This document shows, piece after piece, positions 15,885 to 25,509 of a DNA stretch of 64,000 bases. The notes below the pieces were generated by a model. That model ran no database searches, had not been told where the DNA came from, and worked only from the letters and a program-made list of their open reading frames with translations. Each line of letters opens with the position of its first letter. Position 1 is the stretch's first letter. Source of the DNA: Pseudomonas sp. DY-1 (GTDB taxonomy: Bacteria; Pseudomonadota; Gammaproteobacteria; Pseudomonadales; Pseudomonadaceae); assembly GCF_003626975.1 (NCBI RefSeq), contig NZ_CP032616.1, positions 2,666,001 through 2,730,000 on the forward strand, given 5' to 3'. Position numbers and translations under genes: made by a program.

Positions 15885-17378
15885 ATGCCGTTTCCCGAAG
15901 TCACGAAGCAACGCCACCGCCTGTTGGTTCTCGCCCTGGTACTGCTGCTCGGCGGCGGATTCCTGGCCACCTCGCTGGTCAGCTACCAGGCATCGCTCAA
16001 GTCCATTCGCAGCAGCATCGTCAACACCGAGTTGCCGCTCACCTCGGACAACGTCTATTCGGAAATCCAGAAGGACCTGGTCCGGCCTATCCTGATTTCC
16101 TCGATGATGAGCCGCGATACCTTCGTGCGTGACTGGGTGATGCAAGGCGAGAAGAATGTCGAGCCCATGACCCGCTACCTGCGTGAAGTGCAGCAGCACT
16201 ATGGTGCCTTCACCTCCTTCTTCATTTCCGACCGAACCCTCACCTACTACCAGACCAAGGGCGTGCTCAAGCAGGTGAACCCTAAGGAGCCGCGTGACAT
16301 CTGGTACTTCCGTGTACGGGACATGAAGGAGCCGTACGAGATCAATGTCGACGTGGACATGGCCAACCAGGACCGGCTGACCATCTTCATCAACTACAAG
16401 GTGTTCGATTACGACGGCAAGTTCCTTGGCGCCACCGGCGTCGGCCTGACGGTGGACGCGGTGATCAAGCTGATAGACGAATACCAGCGCCGCTACGACC
16501 GCAGTGTCTATTTCGTCGATACCACCGGACGCATCGTCCTGACCGGTGCCGATGGTGGTCCTCTGGGCGCGCGGGTCGGTCAGTCGCTGGCCGACGTACC
16601 GGGGCTTGAGGAACTGCAGGCCCGGCTGGGGCGCCCGCAGACCGGCAAGTTCGCGTATCACGAACGTGGTCGCGACCATTACCTGAACGTGCGTTACATT
16701 CCCGAACTGGATTGGTACCTGTTCGTCGACAAGCACGAAGACGGCCTGCTCACCGGCCTGCGCAACACCCTCTACCTCAACCTGCTGATCTGCCTGATCG
16801 TGACCAGCATCATCCTGGTGCTGGTAATCCGCCTGATGCGCCGCTACCAGCGCAGCATCGCCGCCCTGGCCACCACCGACAGCCTGACCGGGCTTCCCAA
16901 CCGGCGCGGCTTCGAGCTACTCGCCGGCCAGGCGCTGCAGGAGGCCCGGCGCGAGCGCAAACCCCTGGCAGCCCTGCTGCTGGACCTCGACCACTTCAAG
17001 ATGCTCAACGATACCTACGGCCACCAGGCCGGCGACCAGGTGCTGCAGGGCTTCGCCCAGAACCTGCGCGACAGCCTTCGCCAAGCGGACATCATCTGTC
17101 GCTGGGGCGGCGAGGAATTCATCATTCTGCTCAAGGACACCGGTAGCGCCACGGCCCACCAGTTGGCGGAGAAGGTTCGCCTCGAAGTAGCCGCCCAGCG
17201 CTACCCGTTCAAGGGCGTGAACCTCCACGTGACCACCAGCATCGGCCTGGCCGACATGCACCCGGAAGACGCCCTCGACAGCCTGATCGGCCGCGCTGAC
17301 CGGGGCCTGTATCGCGCCAAGCAGTCGGGGCGCAATTGCGTGTGTGTAGAGCCATCAGGCAACCACAGTGTGCTCTAG
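15885..17378 (+). CDS. Membrane diguanylate cyclase with periplasmic Cache-type sensor
   Basis: A 497-residue enzyme predicted to make c-di-GMP. Layout: a first membrane helix (about 12-32), a periplasmic dCache-like sensor (about 35-285, with ISDRTLTYYQTKGVLKQV and a second FVDTTGRIVLTGADG half), a second helix (about 292-315) and a GGDEF domain. The active site is GGEEF at 408-412, and the inhibitory I-site RQAD at 399-402 is five residues upstream, so the enzyme should be active and product-inhibited. The ligand is unknown. It is monocistronic, and the next gene is convergent. Confidence 0.93.
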   Translation: MPFPEVTKQRHRLLVLALVLLLGGGFLATSLVSYQASLKSIRSSIVNTELPLTSDNVYSEIQKDLVRPILISSMMSRDTFVRDWVMQGEKNVEPMTRYLREVQQHYGAFTSFFISDRTLTYYQTKGVLKQVNPKEPRDIWYFRVRDMKEPYEINVDVDMANQDRLTIFINYKVFDYDGKFLGATGVGLTVDAVIKLIDEYQRRYDRSVYFVDTTGRIVLTGADGGPLGARVGQSLADVPGLEELQARLGRPQTGKFAYHERGRDHYLNVRYIPELDWYLFVDKHEDGLLTGLRNTLYLNLLICLIVTSIILVLVIRLMRRYQRSIAALATTDSLTGLPNRRGFELLAGQALQEARRERKPLAALLLDLDHFKMLNDTYGHQAGDQVLQGFAQNLRDSLRQADIICRWGGEEFIILLKDTGSATAHQLAEKVRLEVAAQRYPFKGVNLHVTTSIGLADMHPEDALDSLIGRADRGLYRAKQSGRNCVCVEPSGNHSVL

Positions 17379-17412
17379 GTCAGTGCTCGCGAGCGTGCTG
17401 GGAGGTGCCGCC

Positions 17413-18171
17413 TCAGGCGGCGCCCTCGATGTAGCGGCTGATGGGCCTCTCGATCAACGACCACTGCGCGGATGACTCCGCTAACGGCAGGACCCGTGAA
17501 CGGTTGTCGTCACGCGCAAACACTTGCCTGGCCATATCGCCCACCAGCCAGTTAGCAGTGTTGCAGGCCACTACTCGGCCTTCGGCGTTTACGATCAGCG
17601 CTTCCTTGTCCGTGCGCATCAGCCCGGCGAGCAGTACTCGCTCGAACTCGTGCAGGGCGATGTCCGCAGCCGCCACCCCCACGAATCGACCGTCGACGTG
17701 GATAGGTACGGAGAAGGCCATGATGTACTGGTCGGCGCCATAGAGATCGACGAACGGCCCCTCGACCCAGGGCTGGCCTGTCTCCCGAGGCCGGGAAAAC
17801 CAAGGCATGCCCTGATAGTTGTAGAAGCTCTCGCTGCGTCGATTGAGGTTGAGCAGCATGGGCGTGACCTTGCCCGCCGGAGCTCTGCACCACCACTCCA
17901 GGTGCATCTCCTGATCAGCCAGCTCGCCCGGTTCCAGCACCACTCCGGTGCCGTGAATGCAGTTGCGCTCCTGCTGCAAGCGGGCCTGGATCGCCGGACG
18001 CAAGGCACAGAGATCCCGGGTAGTGGGCTTGCGACCCTCAGCCTGCAATTGCTTCCAGATCGCGACTACGTCCTCGGCCAGCAGATTCAACTGTGCAAAC
18101 AGGTTACCGATCGAAGCATTGATGAGAACTGCACACTCGCTGAGCTGATCCACCTGCACATCTCGGGACAT
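17413..18171 (-). CDS. Stand-alone Cache (PDC) sensor-domain protein without output domain
   Basis: A 252-residue protein that appears to be only a Cache-like ligand-binding fold: helical N-terminus (VLINASIGNLFAQLNLLAED), a first lobe (RNCIHGTGVVLEPGELADQE ... MPWFSRPRETGQPWVEGPFV) and the typical YIMAFSVPIHVDGRFVGVAA beta segment, then a smaller lobe with ALIVNAEGRVVACN. No signal peptide or membrane helix is visible, so it should be cytoplasmic, unlike most Cache domains. It follows a FadR-type regulator (110-bp gap) that diverges from an aldehyde dehydrogenase/permease pair. It may sense an amine or amino-acid metabolite for that locus; that is inference. Confidence 0.75.
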   Translation of the reverse strand: MSRDVQVDQLSECAVLINASIGNLFAQLNLLAEDVVAIWKQLQAEGRKPTTRDLCALRPAIQARLQQERNCIHGTGVVLEPGELADQEMHLEWWCRAPAGKVTPMLLNLNRRSESFYNYQGMPWFSRPRETGQPWVEGPFVDLYGADQYIMAFSVPIHVDGRFVGVAAADIALHEFERVLLAGLMRTDKEALIVNAEGRVVACNTANWLVGDMARQVFARDDNRSRVLPLAESSAQWSLIERPISRYIEGAA

Positions 18172-18281
18172 AGCCTGGGCCTCGTCTGGCTCTTGTTATT
18201 AGGTTTCGGATAAGTTCATGTCGCGCTTGCCGCCACGTCGCAACGCATTACCGGCGAAATCCCGAGCAAGTGCCGTGCCAT

Positions 18282-19028
18282 TCAGATCTCTGCGCTGAGC
18301 AGCTGCAAACGCAGATTGATCAGGCGTTTGATTCCCCGCGTCACATGCGCTTCCGCCAGCGCGCCGGCCAGGTTCGCATCAGTAGCGACGATGGCGTCGG
18401 CGATCGCTCGATGTTCCAGCACCAGGCCTTCGACAGCGAGAGGGCCATCGGGAGATAGCCACAACAACTCTCCCAGTTCGGCCTGCAGGTTCATTTCTGC
18501 ATGGGTCAGGCGCACCGATTGCGCGGCAACGGCCACTTCAAGGTGGAAGCGCGCGTCGGCGCGACGCTGCTCCTGACGCGACGATGCCTGGCGCAGCGCG
18601 TCGATATAGACCTCCAGGCGGGCATGGTGCTGGGCCGACGAGCGCTGCGCGGCCAGCCTTGCGGCAGCGCCGGAAATCGCCACATGCTCATCGCACAGGT
18701 CGCGCAACTCCAGCGCACTCATGGCCTTGAGCTGAGCGAACAACGCCTCGTCCTTGGTAGCAGGCGGTGCACAGACGAAGCTGCCACCATTGCGTCCCCG
18801 GCGAGTCTCGATCACGCCACGTTCGCGCAAGCTCGCCAGGGCGTCGCGCAGCGTGACGGTCGCGACCCCGAACTGGGTGGCCAAGTCACTCTCGCTGGGC
18901 AGTTGCTCGCCCTCACTGAACAACCCGAGTTCGACCAACTCGATCAAACGACGCGCCACTTCCTCCGTACGCCCTTCCTGGCGCAGGCGCATGAAATTGG
19001 CAGGTCGGACGTTCTTCAACTCGTTCAT
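18282..19028 (-). CDS. FadR-subfamily GntR transcriptional regulator
   Basis: A 248-residue regulator: GntR winged helix at about 20-88 (GEQLPSESDLATQFGVATVT then LRDALASLRERGVIETRRG) and a C-terminal FCD ligand domain (about 105-235), whose metal/ligand residues are probably in DARFHLEVAVAA and ALAEAHVTRGI. It is divergent from the aldehyde dehydrogenase gene across a 356-bp AT-rich region and so is the likely repressor of the dehydrogenase/permease operon. The stand-alone Cache protein is its downstream neighbour. FCD regulators usually bind small carboxylates; which one is unknown. Confidence 0.9.
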   Translation of the reverse strand: MNELKNVRPANFMRLRQEGRTEEVARRLIELVELGLFSEGEQLPSESDLATQFGVATVTLRDALASLRERGVIETRRGRNGGSFVCAPPATKDEALFAQLKAMSALELRDLCDEHVAISGAAARLAAQRSSAQHHARLEVYIDALRQASSRQEQRRADARFHLEVAVAAQSVRLTHAEMNLQAELGELLWLSPDGPLAVEGLVLEHRAIADAIVATDANLAGALAEAHVTRGIKRLINLRLQLLSAEI

Positions 19029-19384
19029 AGGCGGCTAAGCCGAATACCTCCCTGGCTTGGTACACGTGCGTGAGTCACACCCATGGCGGGTGATGCTGCG
19101 GGCCATTATGGCCATCGCCGGACAGGCCGCAATTAAAAATTTATTTTCATATCTTTCAATCAAAACCTGAAGAAAGACTGACTCTAAAGCGGTCAAGACT
19201 CGGGTAAATACGGCAAACAATCGACAGAAACCCCACCAGGATGTCGCTGTATTGGCAGGACCGAAAACATAAGATATGGTTTTAAATGTTTTAGCAACCT
19301 ACCCGCCAAAACCGCCCCACGCACGCCCTGGCAGCCCTGACTGTCGCTAGCCGTGCCGGGATTCTCCAGAGGAGCACACCCGCG
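19029..19384. other. Divergent regulatory region between GntR regulator and aldehyde dehydrogenase
   Basis: 356 bp without a gene. It holds AT-rich islands (AATTAAAAATTTATTTTCAT near 19131-19150, and 19262-19292) that stand out from the GC-rich surroundings and are probably promoter and operator DNA for both directions. Confidence 0.6.
19264..19292. promoter_or_regulatory. Candidate operator, AAAACAT...ATGTTTT inverted repeat
   Basis: Perfect 7-bp arms at 19264-19270 and 19286-19292 with a 15-base AT-rich spacer, about 95 bp before the dehydrogenase start. The position suits a GntR-family operator, but the long spacer is atypical, so this is tentative. Confidence 0.35.
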
Positions 19385-20878
19385 ATGACCGAACTGACCC
19401 GAGCCGACTGGGAAGAACGCGCCAGCCGGCTGAGAATCGAAGGCCGCGCCTTCATCCAAGGTGAGTATGTGGAAGCTGCCAGCGGCGATACCTTCGACTG
19501 CATCAGCCCGGTCGATGGACGCCTGCTCTGCAAGGTCGCCAGTAGCGGCGAGGCGGATGCGATGCGGGCAGTTGCCTCAGCCCGTGCAACCTTCGACTCC
19601 GGCCTCTGGTCTCGCCTGGCACCGGTCGAGCGCAAGCAGGCGATGATCCGCTTCGCCGAGCTGATCGATGCCCACGCCGAGGAACTGGCCCTGCTGGAAA
19701 CCCTGGACATGGGTAAACCGATCAGCGACTCGCTGAACGTTGACCTTCCTTGCGCGGTAGACGCCATTCGCTGGAGCGCCGAAGCCATCGACAAGGTCTA
19801 CGACGAAGTGGCCGCAACGCCTCATGACCAACTGGGCCTGGTGACCCGTGAGCCGGTGGGGGTTGTTGCCGCCATCGTGCCGTGGAACTTCCCCCTGCTG
19901 ATGACCTGCTGGAAGCTAGGCCCTGCGCTAGCTACCGGTAACTCGGTGGTCCTCAAGCCGTCCGAACGCTCCCCGCTGACCGCCATTCGCCTGGCCCAGT
20001 TGGCCTGTGATGCCGGCATCCCGGCTGGCGTGCTGAACGTGCTGCCAGGCTTCGGCCACAGTGTGGGCAAGGCTCTGGCCCTGCACATGGATGTCGACAC
20101 CCTGGCCTTTACCGGCTCCACCCGCACCGCCAAGCAGCTGCTGATCAATTCTGGCGAATCCAACATGAAGCGCGTCTGGCTGGAAGCCGGCGGCAAGAGC
20201 CCGAACATCGTCTTCGCTGACGCCCCTGACCTGCAGGCCGCCGCCGAAGCCGCTGCCGGCGCCATCGCCTTCAACCAGGGCGAAGTCTGCACCGCGGGTT
20301 CGCGCCTGCTGGTAGAGCGCTCCATCAAGGACAAGTTCGTGCCCATGGTGGTCGACGCGATCAAGGCCTGGAAGCCGGGCAACCCATTGGACCCGGCGAC
20401 CAACGTCGGTGCCCTGGTGGACAGCCAGCAACTGGACATCGTGCTTGGCTACATCGAATCCGGCCACGCCGACGGTGCCAAGCTGGTGGCTGGCGGCAAA
20501 CGTGTGCTGGAAGAAACCGGCGGCACCTACGTCGAGCCGACCATCTTCGACGGCGTGGACAACGCCATGCGCATCGCCAAGGAAGAAATCTTTGGCCCGG
20601 TGCTCTCGGTCATCGCCTTCGACAGCGAAGAAGAAGCGGTCGCCATCGCCAACGACACCATCTACGGCCTGGCCGCGGCGGTGTGGACCAGCAACCTGTC
20701 CCGCGCCCACCTGGTCGGCAAGGCCCTGCGCGCTGGCAGCGTCTGGATCAACCAGTACGACGGCGGCGACATGACCGCGCCCTTCGGCGGCTTCAAACAG
20801 TCCGGCAACGGCCGCGACAAGTCGCTGCACGCCTTCGACAAGTACACCGAGCTGAAAGCGACCTGGATCAAGCTCTGA
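19385..20878 (+). CDS. NAD(P)-dependent aldehyde dehydrogenase, PuuC/KauB family
   Basis: A 497-residue cytosolic aldehyde dehydrogenase. Catalytic residues are clear: Asn in VPWNFPLLM, Glu in WLEAGGKSP and Cys in NQGEVCTAGSRL; the cofactor loop is FTGSTRTAKQL. The closest recognisable group oxidises gamma-glutamyl-gamma-aminobutyraldehyde and related omega-amino aldehydes in putrescine, polyamine and agmatine breakdown (PuuC, KauB). It has a GAGGAG site 10 bases upstream and is followed after 133 bp by an amino-acid/polyamine-type permease. No PuuA/PuuB partner is in view, so the substrate is a likely amino aldehyde rather than proven. Confidence 0.88.
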   Translation: MTELTRADWEERASRLRIEGRAFIQGEYVEAASGDTFDCISPVDGRLLCKVASSGEADAMRAVASARATFDSGLWSRLAPVERKQAMIRFAELIDAHAEELALLETLDMGKPISDSLNVDLPCAVDAIRWSAEAIDKVYDEVAATPHDQLGLVTREPVGVVAAIVPWNFPLLMTCWKLGPALATGNSVVLKPSERSPLTAIRLAQLACDAGIPAGVLNVLPGFGHSVGKALALHMDVDTLAFTGSTRTAKQLLINSGESNMKRVWLEAGGKSPNIVFADAPDLQAAAEAAAGAIAFNQGEVCTAGSRLLVERSIKDKFVPMVVDAIKAWKPGNPLDPATNVGALVDSQQLDIVLGYIESGHADGAKLVAGGKRVLEETGGTYVEPTIFDGVDNAMRIAKEEIFGPVLSVIAFDSEEEAVAIANDTIYGLAAAVWTSNLSRAHLVGKALRAGSVWINQYDGGDMTAPFGGFKQSGNGRDKSLHAFDKYTELKATWIKL

Positions 20879-21011
20879 CCTATGGCAGGTGGCAACCGGA
20901 CGGGGAGAGGTCCGGTTGCCACCCTCAACGAAGAGACCACCGGCGGCGCGCGGCCGCCTTATCACCGCTTCTTGTTCGATACCGATACAAAACCAATAAA
21001 GGAACCGACCG

Positions 21012-22520
21012 ATGAGCAATGCACCCAGCAAGGCTGCAGTGGCTGACCGGGACGCGGAGCAATTACGCGCCCTGGGCTACACGTCCAACTTCGAACGCAG
21101 CATGAGCCTTTGGGAGAACTTTGCCCTGGGCTTCACCTACCTGTCCCCGGTGGTGGGGGTCTATACCCTGTTCGGCCTGTGTCTGGCGGCCGGAGGCCCA
21201 CCGATGTTCTGGTCCTACCTGCTGGTGGGCATCGGTCAGTTGCTGGTGTGCCTCGTGTTCTGTGAAGTAGTTTCGCAATTCCCCATCTCCGGTGGCGTCT
21301 ATCCCTGGGCACGGCGCCTGGTGGGCAAGCGCTGGGCCTGGATGGTGGGCTGGCTTTACTCCGTCTCGCTCTGCGTGACCATCGCTGCAGTCGCCCTCGG
21401 TGCCGGCCCCTACATCGCCAACCTGCTTGGCTTCGAGCCCACGGCCGTCACCAATACGCTGATCGCCCTTGGCCTGACCCTGATAGCGACCCTGTTGAAC
21501 CTGAGCGGCACGAAACTACTGGCCCGTGTGGCGATGTTCGGCTTCATCTGCGAATTGCTGGGCGCCCTGGTAATCGGTGGCTACCTGCTGATCTTCGAGC
21601 GCCACCAACCTATCAGCGTGCTGTTCAACACGTTCGACATCAGCATCGACGGCAGCTACTGGCCCGCGTTCCTCACGGCGTCGTTGGCCGGCATGTTCCT
21701 CTACTACGGCTTCGAGGCTTGCGGCGACGTTGCCGAGGAAACACCGAACCCGAGCAAGCGCATTCCCAAGGCCATGCGCATGACCGTCTATATCGGCGGC
21801 GGCGCTGCCATGTTTGCGGCGATAGCGCTGATCCTCGCGGTGCCGGACATGGCCAAGGTGATTTCGGGCGAAGACAGCGACCCGATGTCCACCATCCTCA
21901 ACAACGCTTTCGGCCCCCTCGGGTCGCGACTGGTCATGGCGGTGATCATCGTTTCCTTCGTCTCTTGCGTACTGAGCCTGCAGGCCGCAGCAAGCCGGCT
22001 GCTGTACTCCTATGCGCGTGACGAGATGGTCATGGGCAGTTCGCTGCTCAAGCGTCTGTCGCCCAACACCCATGTACCGGCCGCTGCACTGGTAGTCTGC
22101 GGCCTGCTGCCGGCCGCCATCGTCTGCGCGGGCTTCTTCTTGCAGAATGCCATCGCCGCAGTGGTTGCCTTCGCCGCGATCGGCATCTACCTGTCATTCC
22201 AGATGATCGTTGGCGGCGCGCTGTTCGCTCGCGTCCGCGGCTGGCAACCGAGCGGGCAATTCACCCTGGGCAACTGGGGTTGGGTCGTCAACATTGCGGC
22301 CCTGATCTACGGCGTGCTGGCCATCGTCAACATGTCCTGGCCGCGCACTCCGGACGCGCCGTGGTACGTCAATTACGGAATCGTCGTCACAGCGGCCGTA
22401 ATCATTGCAATCGGCCTGCTCTACATGCTCGTACTCAAGCCTTACGACCGCGGCCAGGCCCCTGCTGGGGACGCGTGGAAACTGTCGACGCCAGCGCTGG
22501 AGAGCGAGCCGGCACGTTGA
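21012..22520 (+). CDS. APC-superfamily amino-acid/amine permease
   Basis: A 502-residue inner-membrane transporter with about twelve hydrophobic helices. The N-terminal FALGFTYLSPVVGVYTLFGL segment and YYGFEACGDVAEETPNP near helix 6-7 are characteristic of the GABA/choline/amine branch of the APC family. A good AAAGGAA site precedes the start. Co-directional with the aldehyde dehydrogenase, it probably imports an amine or amino acid whose breakdown passes through an aldehyde. A short GGGGCTGCCAGGCCCC hairpin follows the stop. Confidence 0.9.
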   Translation: MSNAPSKAAVADRDAEQLRALGYTSNFERSMSLWENFALGFTYLSPVVGVYTLFGLCLAAGGPPMFWSYLLVGIGQLLVCLVFCEVVSQFPISGGVYPWARRLVGKRWAWMVGWLYSVSLCVTIAAVALGAGPYIANLLGFEPTAVTNTLIALGLTLIATLLNLSGTKLLARVAMFGFICELLGALVIGGYLLIFERHQPISVLFNTFDISIDGSYWPAFLTASLAGMFLYYGFEACGDVAEETPNPSKRIPKAMRMTVYIGGGAAMFAAIALILAVPDMAKVISGEDSDPMSTILNNAFGPLGSRLVMAVIIVSFVSCVLSLQAAASRLLYSYARDEMVMGSSLLKRLSPNTHVPAAALVVCGLLPAAIVCAGFFLQNAIAAVVAFAAIGIYLSFQMIVGGALFARVRGWQPSGQFTLGNWGWVVNIAALIYGVLAIVNMSWPRTPDAPWYVNYGIVVTAAVIIAIGLLYMLVLKPYDRGQAPAGDAWKLSTPALESEPAR

Positions 22521-22561
22521 GTCAAACAGGGTGGGGCTGCCAGGCCCCGCCCTCCCCGCCT

Positions 22562-23647
22562 TCAAGCCAGCAGTGCCACCGACTTGATCTGCGCCCAGAG
22601 GGTCTGGCCAGGGTAGAGGCCAAGCTGGTCACGGGAGAAGCGGGTGATGCGCGCCAGCATGGGCGTGCCATCCACATCGAGACGCACCAGCACGTGGGCT
22701 GGATTGGCGGCCGGAGACTCTTCCACCATCCGTGCCGGCAATAGGTTGAGGATGCTGCTGTCGCGCTGTTTCTCCAGGCTCAGGCTGACGTCCCGCGCCA
22801 GCACCCGGAAGCGCAGGGAGCGGCTTTCGGCAACCGGCGAATGGGCCACCCTCACGCTGAGAGAGCTACCGGGCAACGCCAGGGTCAGCAACTGGTACTG
22901 GGCATCGAAACCCTGCACCCGCCCTTCGATCACCACACCGGCCTCGTCTTCCTGCGCGGTGGGAAGATCCAGGCGGGCGAGGGTCTGCTCCAGCGGCCCG
23001 CTGGCCAGCACCTGGCCGTTATCCAGCAGCACCAGGTGATCGGCCAGGCGCGCCACTTCATCCGGCGAATGGCTGACGTAGAGGACCGGGATGTCCAACT
23101 CGTCATGCAGGCGCTCCAGGTAGGGCAGGATCTCGCCCTTGCGCTTGAGGTCCAGCGCCGCCAGGGGCTCATCCATCAACAGCAGGCGCGGACTGGTCAG
23201 CAGGGCACGGGCAATGCCGACACGCTGGCGCTCGCCGCCGGACAAACCGTCCGGCATGCGCTCGAGCAGATGGCTGATACCCAGAAGTTTCACCGCCTGC
23301 TCCAACGCGACACGGCGCTCCCGCGCGGGTATACGCCGCTGGCCGAACTCCAGATTACGCAGGACCGAGAGATGTTCGAACAGGCTGGCTTCCTGGAACA
23401 CATACCCCAGGGGGCGCTTGTGGGTGGGCAGGAAATGGCCACGGGCACTGTCCTGCCAGACCTCCCCATTGATCTCCAGGTAGCCCTCGGCGGCGCGCTC
23501 CAGGCCCGCGATGCAGCGCAGCAGGCTGGTCTTGCCCGATCCGGAGTGGCCGAACAGGGCGCTGACGCCACGGCCAGGTAGTTCGAGATCGGTCTCCAGG
23601 ACAAAGTCCGGATGGCGCAGGCGGAATCGCGCGCGAATCTGTTGCAT
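22562..23647 (-). CDS. modC: ModC, molybdate ABC importer ATPase
   Basis: A 361-residue ATPase of the molybdate importer. Walker A is GHSGSGKT (33-40), the signature [13 protein letters not shown], Walker [14 protein letters not shown] and the switch histidine is in YVSHSPDE. The C-terminal third is a TOBE/mop molybdate-binding domain (about 295-355, ending [20 protein letters not shown]). Full length for ModC. It starts 3 bases after the modB stop region, so the two are one transcript. Supplies molybdenum for enzymes such as the molybdopterin oxidoreductase at 32743. Confidence 0.95.
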   Translation of the reverse strand: MQQIRARFRLRHPDFVLETDLELPGRGVSALFGHSGSGKTSLLRCIAGLERAAEGYLEINGEVWQDSARGHFLPTHKRPLGYVFQEASLFEHLSVLRNLEFGQRRIPARERRVALEQAVKLLGISHLLERMPDGLSGGERQRVGIARALLTSPRLLLMDEPLAALDLKRKGEILPYLERLHDELDIPVLYVSHSPDEVARLADHLVLLDNGQVLASGPLEQTLARLDLPTAQEDEAGVVIEGRVQGFDAQYQLLTLALPGSSLSVRVAHSPVAESRSLRFRVLARDVSLSLEKQRDSSILNLLPARMVEESPAANPAHVLVRLDVDGTPMLARITRFSRDQLGLYPGQTLWAQIKSVALLA

Positions 23648-23650
23648 AAG

Positions 23651-24337
23651 TCAGGTCCAGCCGGGTTTCAGGCGTCGGCTGGTATTCAGCGCCAGCAGGA
23701 TGAGGAAGGAGAACAACAGCATGCCGCCGGCCAACCAGTGGGCTTGGGCGTACTCCATGGCTTCGACGTGATCGAAGATCTGCACCGAGACCACGCGGGT
23801 CTTCTCCGGAATGTTGCCGCCAATCATCAGCACTACGCCGAACTCACCCACGGTATGGGCGAAGCCGAGGATGGACGCGGTGACGAAACCTGGCCTGGCC
23901 AGTGGCAGGACCACCGAGAAAAAGGTGTCCCAAGGACTGGCTCGCAGTGTGGCGGCTACTTCCAGCGGACGTTGGCCGATGGTGGTGAAGGCGTTCTGCA
24001 GGGGCTGCACGACAAAGGGCATGGAATAGATCACCGAACCCACCACCAGGCCGGCAAAGGTGAAGGGCAAGGTGCCGAGGCCTAGGCTCTGGGTGAACTG
24101 GCCGATGAACCCGTGGGGTCCCATGCTGACGAGCAAATAGAAACCGATGACCGTAGGCGGTAGCACCAGCGGCAGGGCGACCACGGCTGCGACTGTCCCC
24201 TTCAGGCGTGAACGGGTGCGCGCCAGCCACCAGGCGATAGGAGTGCCCACCACGAGCAGGAGCAGCGTGGTGAGGGTGGCAAGTTCCAGGGTCAGCCAGA
24301 TGGCGGCCAGATCGGTACGGTCGAGGGGAAAGCTCAT
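23651..24337 (-). CDS. modB: ModB, molybdate ABC importer permease
   Basis: A 228-residue permease with five to six membrane helices. The EAA-type ATPase-docking loop is [20 protein letters not shown] and the family-specific block [20 protein letters not shown] is intact. It is first in its transcript: upstream lies only a ModE-like operator and then an unrelated GAF-GGDEF gene. The usual first gene, modA for the periplasmic molybdate-binding protein, is absent. Confidence 0.95.
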   Translation of the reverse strand: MSFPLDRTDLAAIWLTLELATLTTLLLLVVGTPIAWWLARTRSRLKGTVAAVVALPLVLPPTVIGFYLLVSMGPHGFIGQFTQSLGLGTLPFTFAGLVVGSVIYSMPFVVQPLQNAFTTIGQRPLEVAATLRASPWDTFFSVVLPLARPGFVTASILGFAHTVGEFGVVLMIGGNIPEKTRVVSVQIFDHVEAMEYAQAHWLAGGMLLFSFLILLALNTSRRLKPGWT

Positions 24338-24358
24338 GGGTTGGCCGAATGATCACTT

Positions 24359-24386
24359 TTCGCTGTGTTGCGAACTATATAGCGAA
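24359..24386 (-). promoter_or_regulatory. ModE-like operator upstream of modB
   Basis: Inverted repeat TTCGCTGTGT (24359-24368), 8-base spacer, ATATAGCGAA (24377-24386); arms match at 8 of 10 positions. The TCGCTaTaT...aTATAGCGA pattern resembles the E. coli ModE consensus and lies 22 bases upstream of the modB start. ModE-molybdate would repress the operon here. Confidence 0.55.
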
Positions 24387-24411
24387 GCTGCGTAGCCAGC
24401 CAGAATCAGGC

Positions 24412-25452
24412 TTAACCCCACCCCGGTCCGCTGCGGTGCAGGGCGTTGTCCGCGTCGAACAAGAGTTGCTCAAGGTCCTGCGCTCGCGAGGATTCGGCAT
24501 GGCCGATTCGCAGGGTCAGGCTCTGCTCAGTCGCGCGATTGAAAGCACCAAGACCAGCACGCAGGCGCTGCAGGACGGCATTCGGATCGCCATAACCGGA
24601 AGTCAGCACAAGGAACTCCCCGCCCCCGAGGCGCGCCAACAGGTCACCGCGCCGGAACTGCGCCCGAAGCATGCGAGCGGCAGTCAGCGGCAGGCTCTCA
24701 CCTGGCCCGCTGTCGTTGCTGCCAACCAGCAGGTGGAGCAACAGGCAAGGTGTGTCGCGCTGGCGTGAGGCGTCCAGTTCTCCGGCGGCGTGGTGCAGGA
24801 AACCGAGACGGTTGTGCAGGCCGGTGAGCTCATCGGTCATGGAGAAGCGCTGGATGTCCTGTTCGACCCGCTCGCGCTCGCAGGCTTCGTCATAGAGCAG
24901 CCGGTTGGCGGCGACCAGGTCCTGGGTACGGGCGATGACGCGCTGCTCCAGTTCGTTGTAGAGCTGGACATTCTCCATGGCCACCGAGGTGGAGTCCGCC
25001 AGGGCCTGCAACAGACCGACCTCCCGAACACTCGCCATGCGCGGGGTGGCCCAGTAGGTGCCGATCGCCCCCACCGGGGCCATGCTGCGCATGGGCACCA
25101 TCACCAGGCTTTTGACGAAGGTGGGGCGGTAGGCGTCGTGGGGGATGCGTGGGTCCTGGTAGATATCTTCGATCACTGCGGGCTCGCGGTTGATCATCGC
25201 CCAGCCGCTGATGCAGGTTTCCATGGGAAAGCGCAGGCCCTTCCACAGCGGTGAGATGGCGTCCTCATCCTTGTAGAAGCAGCGATCACCGTCACGCAGG
25301 ACGAAGGTGGCACCATCCGCCCCTACCAGTTCCCGCGCAGCGCTGCGCACGATCTCTGCGATACGGTCGAGATCGCGGGCCAGGGACAATTCCTGAATGG
25401 CCCGTACCAGGCATTCGAGATTGCGTTCATAGCTGACAGCGGAACCTTCCAT
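24412..25452 (-). CDS. GAF domain protein with degenerate GGDEF domain
   Basis: A 346-residue cytoplasmic protein. A GAF sensor occupies about residues 15-165 (GADGATFVLRDGDRCFYKDE, PMETCISGWAMIN, SLVMVPMRSMAPVGAIGTYW), a coiled linker follows (NELEQRVIARTQDLVAANRL), then a GGDEF-like domain (SMTDELTGLHNRLGFLHHAA). The active-site motif reads GGGEF at 276-280 instead of GG[DE]EF, and the usual D-x-D-x-F metal-binding loop is replaced by LLHLLVGSNDSG, so cyclase activity is unlikely. It may be a GTP- or ligand-responsive partner protein. No I-site RxxD is clear. Confidence 0.85.
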   Translation of the reverse strand: MEGSAVSYERNLECLVRAIQELSLARDLDRIAEIVRSAARELVGADGATFVLRDGDRCFYKDEDAISPLWKGLRFPMETCISGWAMINREPAVIEDIYQDPRIPHDAYRPTFVKSLVMVPMRSMAPVGAIGTYWATPRMASVREVGLLQALADSTSVAMENVQLYNELEQRVIARTQDLVAANRLLYDEACERERVEQDIQRFSMTDELTGLHNRLGFLHHAAGELDASRQRDTPCLLLHLLVGSNDSGPGESLPLTAARMLRAQFRRGDLLARLGGGEFLVLTSGYGDPNAVLQRLRAGLGAFNRATEQSLTLRIGHAESSRAQDLEQLLFDADNALHRSGPGWG

Positions 25453-25509
25453 AGACCCACGCCTCCAGTCCGGAGCGAAGACGCCCCGGATTCATATCAG
25501 CACAGAGCT

